A stretch of 64,000 nucleotides of DNA from contig CAXARO010000904.1 of assembly GCA_963971305.1 (NCBI GenBank), forward strand, positions 1 through 64,000, read 5' to 3'. Below are positions 53,935 to 64,000 of the stretch, in pieces. The notes under the pieces were generated by a model. It ran no database searches and was not told the origin of the DNA. It was given only the letters and a program-made list of their open reading frames with translations. The stretch's first letter is position 1; every line of letters begins with the position of its first letter. A program made the translations under genes and the position numbers. The stretch is from Arcuatula senhousia. Taxonomy: Eukaryota; Mollusca; Bivalvia; Mytilida; Mytilidae.

Positions 53935-54345
53935 ATTCGAATGTCGAATAACTAGCTAGCTCCTTATTCGACAAGGATCAAATGTGGAATGTCGAATAAG
54001 TACAAAATCTGAATGTCGAATAAGTACAAAATCTGAATGTCGAATAAGTAACGATTTCCTAATTCAAAATCTGAATAATGTCGAATAAGTAACGATTTCC
54101 TAATTCAAATTCTGAATGTCGAATAAGTAACAATTTCCTAATTCAAAATCTGAATGTCGAATAAGTAGCTTGTTCCTTATTCAATTGTTAAAGGCATATC
54201 TTAAAATAAGGATCGAATTATGGAATGTCGAATAAGTAACCATTTCCTTATTCAAAATTTGAATGTCAAATAAGTAACTGGTTACTTATTCGACATTTGA
54301 ATGTCGAATAAGGAATTAGGAATAAGTTACCAACTTGGCCGTTCT
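53935..54345 (-). repeat. Outer terminal inverted repeat, right, with expanded 16-bp motif
   Basis: The outer 215 bp pairs with the left TIR. Further in (53935-54180), the motif GAATGTCGAATAAGTA is repeated several more times, alternating with cgatttcctaattcaaaatc. The right arm is therefore about twice as long as the left by tandem expansion. The hairpin TCAAATAAGTAAC-TG-GTTACTTATTCGA is also present here (about 54266-54294). Confidence 0.85.
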
Positions 54346-55344
54346 TAACAAGAAACACACTTTTATAAATCTCAATTTTTATTGGCATTTTATATGAATG
54401 GCACAAGATTTATTTATTCTTTTGCATTTTACATGACGAACTATTTAGTTAAAGACGATAGAATATACATTATGTAGATTTGTTCTTATAATATTTCTCG
54501 TATTTGATTGGTCAATGCAAGGATTCTATCTTCTCCATTCATGAATTCAGTACACAATACACATCATTGGGACGAGTGCATTTTAATCGAAGGAGTGTTT
54601 CAATCGATACCGTTTGAACACGATACCTGTCTTGTGAGTGCAATTGTGTTCATTAACTTTGAGAGCATCTGCATGACGGTCCTTTCTTCGCTCACCAAAA
54701 TTTTTATTTCGCAACATTTTGAACAATATACTTTAACAGAGGATAAATCTATTACAGTACTTATATATTTCGCTTAACTTTAAACGCTTTAGCGCTTTGA
54801 TTCAGTATATGTACGGCAAATTGTCCAGACGACCCTTTATATTGTAATGTTAACGTTTTTGCTTTATTTGTAATATTTTTTTCAATAGACATTTTCCACG
54901 CCCTTTGTTTCTTTTACTATATTGTTCTACTCTATTCACAACTTTTTGAAATATTTGATTTGCCAATTTTTTAAACGTTGTCAATTATACACTTCCAACC
55001 CTGGGTCCTCTAGAATACATTTTCTTATATTGGAACTTTTGCATTCAGCTCTAGATATCTATTTATTACTTTGTGTGGCCAAAACACCTTTAGATACTAT
55101 TTTTTATATTCTACGGGGAACTTAGGAAGTAGTATCATAAGGACCAAACTATGGAAAAAAAATAAATAAACAAAAAAAAAAAACAGTTGAAGACAGTTGA
55201 ATACCTGCAACGTACAGAGAAAGTCATGTTAATATTACATGTAAGTAGGAAATAATGGACGATCATTTATCAATAATTTCTTCATCTTGCCTTTCTGTTG
55301 GAGCTTACAATGATGTACCCTTGTATTGGATTTCCAAATTAAAC
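54346..55344. other. Flanking DNA right of the Polinton, nothing recognised
   Basis: AT-rich. An 89-codon plus-strand frame (54508-54777) shows no domain. Confidence 0.35.
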
Positions 55345-57858
55345 TAGAAAAACTGTGAGCCGCAGCTCACAAATAGATACCCCCCACCCCCCATAAAAAT
55401 TAATCAGATAAAATTTTAAAATAAGAGATGTGTAAGTTTCATGAAAATCCATCAAGGGGTTTAGGAGGAGTTGCGGATAAGAGATGGGCACCCCTATGTA
55501 GTCGAATGGCTAAGTCCATGTTTTGCTATGGGAAACCCATAAAATCATTCTGATCAAATTTTAAAATAGTAGATGCACATCTACATTTTGTCACAACAAT
55601 TGTGTGTAAGTTTCATGAAAATCCATCAAGGGGTTTAGGAGGAGTCGCGGATAAGAGATGGGTACCCCCATGTAGTCGAATGGCTAAGTCCATGTTTTGC
55701 TATGGAAACCCCCAAAATCATTCTGATCAAACTTTGAAATAGTAGGTGCACATCTATATTATGTTACAAAGATTGTGTGTAAGTTTCATGAAAATCCATC
55801 AAGGGGTTTAGGAGGAGTTGCGGATAAGAGATGGGTACCCCCATGTAGCCGAATGGCTAAGTCCATGTTTTGCTATGGGAAACCCCAAAAATTGTCCTGA
55901 TCAAATTGCACCTATACATTATGTCACAAAGATTGTGTGTAAGTTTCATGAAAATCCACCAAGGGGTTTAGGAGGAGTTGCGGATAAGAGATGGGTACCC
56001 CCATGTAGCCGAATGGCTAAGTCCATGTTTTGCTATGGGAAACCCCAAAAATTGTCCTGATCAAATTTAAAAATATTAGGTGCACATCTACATTTTGTCA
56101 CAAAGATTGTGTGTAAGTTTCATGAAAATCCATCAAGGGGTTTAGGAGGAGTTGTGGATAAGAGATGGGTACCCCCATGTAGTCGAATGGCTAAGTCCAT
56201 GTTTTGCTATGGAAACCCCCAAAATCATTCTGATCAAACTTTGAAATAGTAGGTGCACATCTATATTATGTTACAAAGATTGTGTGTAAGTTTCATGAAA
56301 ATCCATCAAGGGGTTTAGGAGGAGTTGCGGATAAGAGATGGGTACCCCCATGTAGCCGAATGGCTAAGTCCATGTTTTGCTATGGGAAACCCCAAAAATT
56401 GTCCTGATCAAATTGCACCTATACATTATGTCACAAAGATTGTGTGTAAGTTTCATGAAAATCCACCAAGGGGTTTAGGAGGAGTTGCGGATAAGAGATG
56501 GGTACCCCCATGTAGCCGAATGGCTAAGTCCATGTTTTGCTATGGGAAACCCCAAAAATTGTCCTGATCAAATTTAAAAATATTAGGTGCACATCTACAT
56601 TTTGTCACAAAGATTGTGTGTAAGTTTCATGAAAATCCATCAAGGGGTTTAGGAGGAGTTGTGGATAAGAGATGGGTACCCCCATGTAGCTGAATGGCTA
56701 AGTCCATGTTTTGCTATGGGAAACCCCAAAAATCATTCTGATCAAATTTTAAAATAGTAGGTGCACATCTACATTATGTTACAAAGATTGTGTGTAAGTT
56801 TCATGAAAATCCATCAAGGGGTTTAGGAGGAGTTGCGGATAAGAGATGGGTACCCCCATGTAGCCGAATGGCTAAGTCCATGTTTTGCTATGGGAAACCC
56901 CAAAAATTATCCTGATCAAATTTTAAAAAAGTAGGTGCACATCTACATTATGTCACAAAGATTGTGTGTAAGTTTCATGAAAATCCATCAAGGGGTTTAG
57001 GAGCAGTTGCGGATAAGAGATGGGTGCCCCCATGTAGTTGAATGGCTAAGTCCATGTTTTGCAATGGGAAACCCCAAAAATCATTCTGATCAAATTTTAA
57101 AATAAAATCATTCTGATCAAATTTTAAAATAGTAGGTGCACATCTACATTATGTCACAAAGATTGTGTGTAAGTTTCATGAAAATCCATCAAGGGGTTTA
57201 GGAGCAGTTGCGGATAAGAGATGGGTGCCCCCATGTAGTTGAATGGCTAAGTCCATGTTTTGCAATGGGAAACCCCAAAAATCATTCTGATCAAATTTTA
57301 AAATAGTAGGTGCACATCTACATTATGTCACAAAGATTGTGTGTAAGTTTCATGAAAATCCACCGAGGGGTTTAGGAGGAGTTGCGGATAAGAGATGGGT
57401 ACCCCCATGTAGCCGAATGGCTAAGTCCATGTTTTGCTATGTGAAACCCCGAAACCCCAAAAATCATTCTGATCAAATTCTAAAATAGTAGGTGCACATC
57501 TACATTATGTCACAAAGATTGTGTGTAAGTTTCATGAAAATCCATCAAGGGGTTTAGGAGCAGTTGCGGATAAGAGATGGGTGCCCCCATGTAGTTGAAT
57601 GGCTAAGTCCATGTTTTGCAATGGGAAACCCCAAAAATCATTCTGATCAAATTTTAAAATAGTAAGTGCACATCTACATTATGTCACAAAGATTGTGTGT
57701 AAGTTTCATGAAAATCCACCAAGGGGTTTAGGAGGAGTTGCGGATAAGAGATGGGTACCCTGAAGTGTAACGGAAGGAAGGACGGACGGACGGAAGGACG
57801 GACGGACGGACACCCCTATCACTATATACCCCCCACTTTTGAAGTGGGGGTATAATAA
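55345..57858 (+). mobile_element. Pearl/HINE-like element with expanded tandem core
   Basis: The head carries a palindrome, TGTGAGC-CGCA-GCTCACA (about 55359). Next comes a core of 14 monomers (55431-57760), then an ACGG microsatellite (57775-57811), then ctatatacc and a terminal hairpin CCCCCACTT-TTG-AAGTGGGGG (about 57829-57849) before tataataaa. This order (head, tandem core, ACGG microsatellite, 3' hairpin) is that of the non-autonomous bivalve pearl/Helentron-related elements as I recall them. No transposition protein is encoded. Confidence 0.6.
55431..57760 (+). repeat. Tandem repeat, 14 monomers of about 174 bp
   Basis: The marker tgtaagtttcatgaaaatcc starts at 55431, 55605, 55778, 55938, 56112, 56285, 56445, 56619, 56793, 56967, 57168, 57342, 57524 and 57698. 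Spacing is mostly 173-174, with variants of 160 (twice), 201 and 182. Positions 55778-56284 and 56285-56791 are a 507-bp higher-order duplicate, which is why the same 80-codon frame appears twice (55818, 56325). These frames are not genes. Confidence 0.95.
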
Positions 57859-58250
57859 AAATCCATACAAACAGCGCTTCGTTACGGGGTCATCCAAATG
57901 TACAAAAAAAAACCTCTTTTAGTTCTGTTCACTTCAATACTGGTGGCAATCTGGCCTTCAAAAATAGTTAAATTGAGAATAATTGTTGTTATTCTAGAGA
58001 TGGCTTCAATCAAATGTAGACCCTAAAGAATCCGATTTCAATCAGTTTCATTTTGTAACGACATCAAAACTTTCGATTTCTCCACCCTTTATACATAAAC
58101 AACTTAAATCACAGTTTTGTTTCAAAAGAATGGAAAAAGCAGGTAAAAATATCTGGTTGTGATGTTACTAAGTCTTACTTTGTCATCAATGAGTTAAAGA
58201 AAAAGAATAAATTTACAGAAAACCTTGAATAATCGACATGCCCAACTTTC
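57859..58250. other. Unassigned DNA before Penelope-like fragments
   Basis: No clear frame. Parts from about 57990 (ctttatacataaacaactta) may be decayed upstream Penelope-like sequence. Confidence 0.3.
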
Positions 58251-58591
58251 TTATATAGACAACATATTTGTTCAGTTTGGTGGACGTGTTCTCACTATGC
58301 TTACTTTTTGATTTAACCTTCATTCATATGGAGCGCTGCAGACATCTTGCAATTACTTCTTAACAAAAAAGATCGTGGACAACCTTTCTTTCTTTTATAT
58401 TGATGATATCCTTTCGCTGAACAATTTTCGATTTGGTGATTTTCTCCATCTGATAAATCCCCACTGGCCAGGAACTTAAGATAAAGGACACAACGTATTC
58501 CAGATAGTCTGCTTCATATTTGGATCTACATCTCGAAAAATACACTCAGGGAAGACGTTCAACAAAGCTTTTTGACAAACGCGATGCTTCT
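58251..58591 (+). mobile_element. Penelope-like retroelement fragment (YIDD)
   Basis: The plus strand reads LSFFYIDDILSLNNFRFGDF (from about 58384) and then, frame-shifted, LDLHLEKYTQGRRSTKLFDK. It is the same lineage as 7.1-7.9 kb, on the opposite strand. It ends in a second copy that starts near 58592. Confidence 0.65.
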
Positions 58592-60230
58592 CCTCGCTGA
58601 CTTGTTTGTGTACTCTAACGTGACTGAATTTCTCCAGAAGCTCGTAAAAACAAGAGGACTAGAGGCTCCCAGGAGCCTGAATCGCTCACCTGACTCAAGT
58701 GACTGATGGAATGAAAATCATTTGGAGTATCTGAGGTGAAAAAACTCCAATCATGGATCACCATACAATTTCCACCTTATAATGAAGGCATTTAGCCAAA
58801 CATTCAAACAAACAAAAGATTTTCTTAATCTTTTATATGTTCAACTTGCAAGGCAATAACCCAAAACTTGACAATAAGGGAACACAACTTTAATATGTGG
58901 TCGTCTGACAGCTTCAGCCTCATGGCTATTTTTGAAGAGCTGATTGAACTGAAGATTTAAGCAAGCAACATTTTTTTCTTTATCTGTAAGTTCTAACAGC
59001 TTTCATTCTAAAGGCTAAGTACACAAAAGCATTTTTCACCTTTTAAGGACCATAACCCCTCAATCTAATTAAAATTAGACGTGAAGTTCGGATCTTTAGC
59101 TATTTATTACATTGGCGATAGTGGATCATTGACAATTTTGAAATAATTTTTGTAGACCTCAATGAGCATCAAATTTCACTTTTCATTTAGCACTTGTAGG
59201 TTTTGAGATGAAGTTTAAAAACTGTGAAAAATGTCATTTTTGATGATTAAGGGGAAATAACTTGTATAAGAAGTTATCCCATAACTTTGACTCAATAAAG
59301 TGTATTGTAGACGGTTGCTTCGGATTTTCTATAAGCTAAAAACTATGGTCTGACCCTCCTGTCCTATGGCAATAAGACAGCCATATTGGTTGGTCGGCGT
59401 GCACAAATTTCACAAACTTGGTAGAGGACATCCTAAAGTGTACAACGTTTCATAGCAATCCCTTTTATGGTTTCAGACAAGAAGACTTTTTAAAATCAGT
59501 TAAAATTGATAGAAAAAAAACATCTAAAGGGGAATAACTCTTAAACGGTTGAAACTGAAATAAATTTTGTAATCACAATGAGATTCACAACTCTCAAATG
59601 CAAACTCTTCCACTAGCGGTTAATTTAGTTTTCAAGATAAAGTAAAAAAAAACTGTGAAATTGGGCAATTTTGACGATTAATGGAAAATAATTCCTATAA
59701 GGCGTCGTCCCACAACTTTGACAAAATGGAGAGTTTGGTAGAGCTTTTAATGCTGAAGATGGAGGGTTAGTATTTTCTCTATCTCTTTTACTTATGGTCT
59801 GACCCCCCTGTTCTATTTTTAACAACGGCAGGCATGTTGGTCGGCGTGCACAGCTCACACAAACTTGGTAGAGTACATTCTAGAGATCAAGTGTACAAAG
59901 TTTCAAAGCAATCCCTTCAGCCGGTGATTTCAGAGAAGAAGATTTTTTTAAAAAAGTTAACGGACGAACGGAAGACGGACGCTAAACGATGACAATAGCT
60001 CACCTGACCCGGCGAGCTTAAGTGAGAGGCAAGGTCATTTAGTCTCACTTTCAGATATATTGATGACGTCCTCTCTGTCAACAAAGCTTCGTTTGGTAGA
60101 TGGATTCCTTTAATATATCCTGCAGATCTAGAGATTAAAGATACCACCAAATCCACTTGCTTCATGTCATTCTTCGATTTACATCTCGAATTTGACCATC
60201 ATCTCAGTACAAAAAATCAAAGTACTGAAA
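58592..60230 (+). mobile_element. Penelope-like fragment split by a pearl-like element
   Basis: The first part reads LADLFVYSNVTEFLQKLVKT (58592-58657). The second part reads ARSFSLTFRYIDDVLSVNKA (60027-60090) and FFDLHLEFDHHLSTKNQS. The two halves are adjacent in the uninterrupted copies, for example around 23100 on the minus strand, so 58658-60026 is a nested insertion. Confidence 0.6.
58658..60026 (+). mobile_element. Pearl-like non-coding element, ACGG-terminated
   Basis: The head aggctcccaggagcct is palindromic. The body is non-coding, with two similar blocks (around 59200-59480 and 59640-59930, sharing gtcggcgtgcaca). The tail has ttaacggacgaacggaagac, then agctcacctgacc and gtgag. The same head occurs at 29990-30038 in reverse. 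Confidence 0.55.
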
Positions 60231-63200
60231 GTACTGGTAGCCGGGGTAATATACAGATTTTAAATTGTTTATGTGTAGCAAAAAATAAAATTAAAAGCTA
60301 CTTTTTGTGTAAAAATTATTTTCACAAGGAAAATAAGATGTTGAAAATTGAACCAAACTAAAAATTTGATTTTATGGGCGTTGCCGGTCTTTGGTTCCCT
60401 GTAGCAATACAGTGCAATATATATGAACACCGTTGACAGAATATAACGAGGAATTCAATGAACAAAAATTTCAAATTGAATGAATAATAAAAATTCTACA
60501 GTCGTTTTGTAAATACGCCCATTTTAGCCCATTTTGGCCACAAACCCCCAATACAACACCGTTCTTCCTTCAGTGGATATAATATTAAAGCTTCATAACA
60601 ATTGGCTGGCCCACTACAACTTAATTTGTTGTGTAAAACTATTTGCCTCAACAAACTCTAAAACATGGGCTTATGCCCCTTCAACCCTTATTTCTCAAAA
60701 CGGTAAGAAATATTTCAAATCTGATTGTAAAAAGTAGGCAGGGAATTTCACAAGGATTCCAATGAAAAAAAAAAGATATTGCAAATCGGAACTCAAATAA
60801 AAAAGTCTATTTAAGGCGGGAGTCCCCTTTTTGACCCCCTGTTGCAATGTAATGAAACCATTGGCACATTTAAAATAGTCGACAGAATTTAATTAGGAAT
60901 TCAATAAATAAAAGGGAATTTAAAAATAAGTAATAAACATTGTACAACAGTTTTGTCAATGTACATGTATTGTGATTGCGCGCCTGCAAACGAACCATCA
61001 AAATAGGAATGTTCGCCGTGACGTAAGTTTGAGGTTATATCAATACTTTGTAATTTTGACTGCTCTGGTACTGCTTAACAAATTTCAATGAAATTTTGGA
61101 TTGTATGTCATTTTAAAGTGATAAATTATACAGGAGTTACGAAACAGATTTTGCTTAAGTTGTATTCATCTCAGTTGTATGTATAACAATATTATTTTGA
61201 GTTTCGAGTTGAACAAAGTCTACATGAGGACATTGACAACCTTAATCAATCTTAAGCTTGTTAATTTGTATTCTTTACTATAGAATGAGAGAAATCTTAT
61301 GCTTTTTAATTTGTTTTAATTGCTTTATACATCAACAAAAGTTTACAATTCAACATAATTTTCACAACTTCTAATGGGTTATTCCTCATTTAATTTGAAA
61401 TATGTGTTTGGTTAGCCTACAGAATTAAATGTTGCTTGCTCATCGGAGAAAAAGTTGTAGTAAACTATATAAAGGAACTTGTCTGTTGGCCTGCTGAATA
61501 AAATATACAGATAAGCTGTAGCAAATATGCTGTACAGAAGTTATCAATTCGGTTAAACCAATGAGTCAACACAAAAAAGTAATAGAAACACACGTTGTTG
61601 TTTTTTTTTTGGCCAAAGGGGATTGGCATACTGTATATATATGCGTTCGTCCATATTACCAGAAAATACACTTTATTCAGATCCTTTTGTCAGTTTTGGT
61701 TCTACCAAATTTAGAAAAAAGGTCGTTTTTGTAGTGCATCTTGAAAATAAATATGTTCAGTGGTTCTAAAAATTGAAAAATTTGGTTGAATTAAAATTTT
61801 CTATGAAAAAATACTTGGTCCAGAAACAATTTTACAGAAAATTTATTTTTAAGTCTTATAGATTGCTTATTTTCATAATAAATTGTAATTTCTTCTTCAA
61901 GAACCGTTTACAGAACCATTTTATCTGATCAAATAAAAAAATTATGAGGATTTGAAATTAAAATGGAAACGTAAATTATCCTGTCCATCGATGTTTTATT
62001 TCTTGTACTAGTTTGACACTTAATGAGATGCAAATTAGTGAATATGACATCACTAATGAGATCGGCGAACACTCCTATAAACAAAATATCAATCCGCTTT
62101 TGTATTCGTTATTCATCAATTAATACTATCGCATCAGTCTTACATACTTGTACAAAATTTGAAAACTAAAAAAATAAGTTTTATTACATACATGTAATTG
62201 AGAGTAAAGCGACGAAAAACAGATATGGAAAAGAACTATATTGCAAGCGTGTATTGATATATTTAAATTGGAAGGTTTTTGGTGAACCGCCGGAAAAACC
62301 ATATGAAGCTTACAGAAAGGCTATCGTAGCTATAGCCGTGTCTAATCGCTAGCGATTACCCCGGCTAATTACGATACGACTTTTTACGGTGACTATATTT
62401 CACAACTTATTCGATTTGCCAGGGCTTGTACTCATTTTTTTCAGATTTTTTAAATCCGTTATCTCCGTGACCGACTTTTAGATCGATGTTATAAGAAAAA
62501 ACGTCTCATGCGACTCTTAAAAAAATCTTCCTTCGTTTTCAGTCACTGGTGGAAAAATTCACAATAATTATGTTTAAAAACGAAAGAATATGGAATATGT
62601 GCCAGAAAGACACGATCCACATTTTGATATGATTTTAATAAATGCACAAAGCAAAATTTCAATGCGTGTGAAGCGCTTTTTTGGATTAACCTTCATCAGA
62701 CACGCTAGGAGTAGAAAAACTTGGAAAACCGGTATGATATTAGATGTGATAAAAAAAAAAAAAACAGAAGCCAAAAATATTACAACAATGACCAATGAGA
62801 TAAATTTATCAAATTTTAAATAAATAGCAATACGTTGTCAAATTTTGGAAATATGTAAATTGTGTCTTTCCAACACATATTTCAGTACTCGAAAATATAT
62901 AAGAGCATACAACTGAAGCACTGGGAAGTTTTCTACGACCTCCACACGAAATGGTTAGCGATTGTTTTGGTTAGTGTTTGGCTTGTTGTTGTACTGAGAT
63001 GATAACATCAATACCCCTATTATGTCTTCAAAACCATGAAGTTGTTTTTTTGTTAAACTACAAGACCAAAAGATTGTAATGAAAGGGGATTAGGCGCTCC
63101 ATAAAAACTGGTTTAACTAACCATATGTGGCAAATTAGGACCATTGTGATCTTCAATTTATCAGGTTTTGTCGTTTCTCATGGACATTTGAGATTGATCC

Positions 63201-63239
63201 TCCCAAGTTCGGTAATTTTGTTAATAGCTTTATTTTCAA
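60231..63239. other. About 3 kb AT-rich DNA, nothing recognised
   Basis: No spliced coding pattern, tandem array or terminal repeat that I can support. A 77-codon frame at 62590-62823 has no domain. The line gctatcgtagctatagccg near 62322 and its surroundings form local palindromes of unknown meaning. Confidence 0.4.
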
Positions 63240-63650
63240 ATCGTCAACTTTCCTTTCTTGTGTAGCGACATTCTGTCCACTCCAGCAAATGGAGTTAACG
63301 TATCAAAATTGATTCGTTACTCCAGAGCTCAGACTGAATTACATCGATTTCCTTGGCAGGGCGTCACGCCTGACACACAAAAATTGCTAACACAAGGTTA
63401 TGTTGATCCTCAGTTGTTGTCTTTACTCAAGAAATGTAATGGAAGATATCATGCGGTCATACATAAATATGGCATATCTATCTCTCAGATGAATGCAGAT
63501 GTTAGCTTTTCATAGGGTTTTATTTTGTCTTCTTCTTTTATCGGAATTGACAAGCTGAATTGATTATTGGCAGCGCGACGGTTGTGCTATACCAAACAGG
63601 AACTGCTTACTTTTCCGGAGCACCTGAGGACCATAGCAATCTTTAGTTTC
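63240..63650 (+). mobile_element. Penelope-like retroelement C-terminal fragment
   Basis: Reads CSDILSTPANGVNVSKLIRY and TQKLLTQGYVDPQLLSLLKK (63258-63515), then a tail like gaactgcttacttttccgga that matches the tail at 7.3 and 26.95 kb. Plus strand, 5'-truncated, same lineage as 7.1-7.9 kb. Confidence 0.7.
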
Positions 63651-63699
63651 ATGGATGCTTTTGTCTTTTGTTTTTTCTTCTTAAGGAAGAAAACCCAGA

Positions 63700-64000
63700 C
63701 AGGAAACAAGAAAAGATGACACCGTTAGCAGGGTAAATGCAATCATCTACGGAAAGTACAACCCCGAGAGGAAGAGAGTAAACCCGTTCTACCAGTGTGG
63801 AGGTTTGGCGTTGGGCTAATTAACCCCATACTGTAGAAAGCTTACATGTTACAGAATCTGCAAGAAATTTGCCATCTACCTGTAGATGACAGCATGACCA
63901 TTAAAATTGGAATAAGAGTCTGATGGGTCCTAAATCCACAGGAAAAGTAGATGCATGGAATGTGAAAACTATATTTGAGCAATAAAAAAATTCAAATTAG
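63700..64000 (+). mobile_element. Possible LINE 5' fragment (endonuclease start)
   Basis: Near the window end, VDAWNVKTIFEQ resembles the W-N-V-(R/K)-T start of an APE endonuclease, preceded by GC-richer sequence unlike its flanks. It is too short to be sure. Confidence 0.25.

Larger units (their letters stand above)
33779..54345. mobile_element. Composite decayed Polinton/Maverick with nested LINEs (about 20.6 kb)
   Basis: Both ends match as inverted repeats beginning AGAACGG(T/C)CAAGTTGG and running about 200 bp. The AG...CT termini are those of Polintons, large self-synthesising DNA elements with a virus-like gene set. The gene order of the 34.2-45.6 kb core is family-B polymerase, cysteine protease, integrase fragment (-), zinc ribbon/PLA2-like (-), packaging ATPase, conserved small ORFs, capsid proteins, then a minus-strand small ORF beside the right inner TIR. 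An inner TIR pair (34242-34362 and 45445-45562) supports this. The right arm is split by a 171-bp repeat array and nested LINEs (47505-53890). Six-bp target duplications are expected but were not found next to the termini, where catgat and taacaa differ. Nearly all genes are broken, so the copy is dead. Confidence 0.8.

Noticed and set aside
33773..54351. 6-bp target-site duplication of the Polinton
   Set aside because: The six bases before AG (catgat) and after CT (taacaa) differ. TTGTTA near both ends matches in inverted, not direct, orientation.
55818..56567. Two identical 80-codon open frames
   Set aside because: They arise from the 507-bp duplicated block of a tandem repeat and have no start context or domain.
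55431..57760. CRISPR-like array
   Set aside because: Monomers of about 174 bp are similar along their whole length, without unique spacers, and the setting is eukaryotic.

Overview
The window looks like nuclear DNA of a bivalve mollusc, most probably a mytilid mussel. The evidence is AT-rich DNA with spliced genes (GT-AG introns), intronless B-box/beta-propeller genes of a kind expanded in bivalves, and repeats of bivalve character: pearl/Helentron-like elements with ACGG microsatellites, and many Penelope-like and CR1/Jockey-like retroelement copies. The species call is inference.

Host genes. Positions 1-18365 (+) hold the last exons of a plexin receptor gene, covering most of the cytoplasmic RasGAP region with its inserted Rho-binding domain. 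Fifteen exons join in phase to a stop codon and a poly(A) signal, and there is a candidate 12-nt microexon at 5046-5057. Two paralogous intronless genes on the minus strand (18977-20692 and 30078-31748) encode TRIM-like proteins without a RING: two B-boxes, a coiled coil and a C-terminal beta-propeller.

Retroelements. A nearly full-length CR1/Jockey-type LINE (about 6.56-13.9 kb, minus) sits inside a plexin intron, with SGNH-esterase ORF1, APE endonuclease and reverse transcriptase. A Penelope-like fragment is inserted in it. More Penelope-like fragments lie at 22.8-23.9, 26.7-27.0, 28.1-29.8, 32.9-33.5, 58.25-60.23 and 63.2-63.65 kb. Three further LINE copies are nested at 47.5-53.9 kb.

Central element. 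Positions 33779-54345 form a composite of about 20.6 kb bounded by long terminal inverted repeats that start AG and end CT. Its core (34.2-45.6 kb) is GC-richer than the host DNA and carries a decayed Polinton/Maverick gene set: family-B DNA polymerase, adenovirus-type cysteine protease, retroviral-type integrase fragment, zinc-ribbon/PLA2-like protein, packaging ATPase, capsid proteins and small conserved ORFs. Nearly every gene has frameshifts, stops or deletions. Two MITEs sit in the core. The right TIR has been split by a 171-bp tandem array and the nested LINEs, so its inner part is at 45.4 kb and its outer part at 54.1 kb.

Right flank. A pearl/HINE-like element (about 55.35-57.86 kb) has 14 copies of a ~174-bp core monomer, including a 507-bp higher-order duplication. 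It is followed by Penelope-like fragments, another pearl-like element nested in one of them, about 3 kb of unrecognised AT-rich DNA, and a last Penelope-like fragment. No rRNA, tRNA or CRISPR array was seen.
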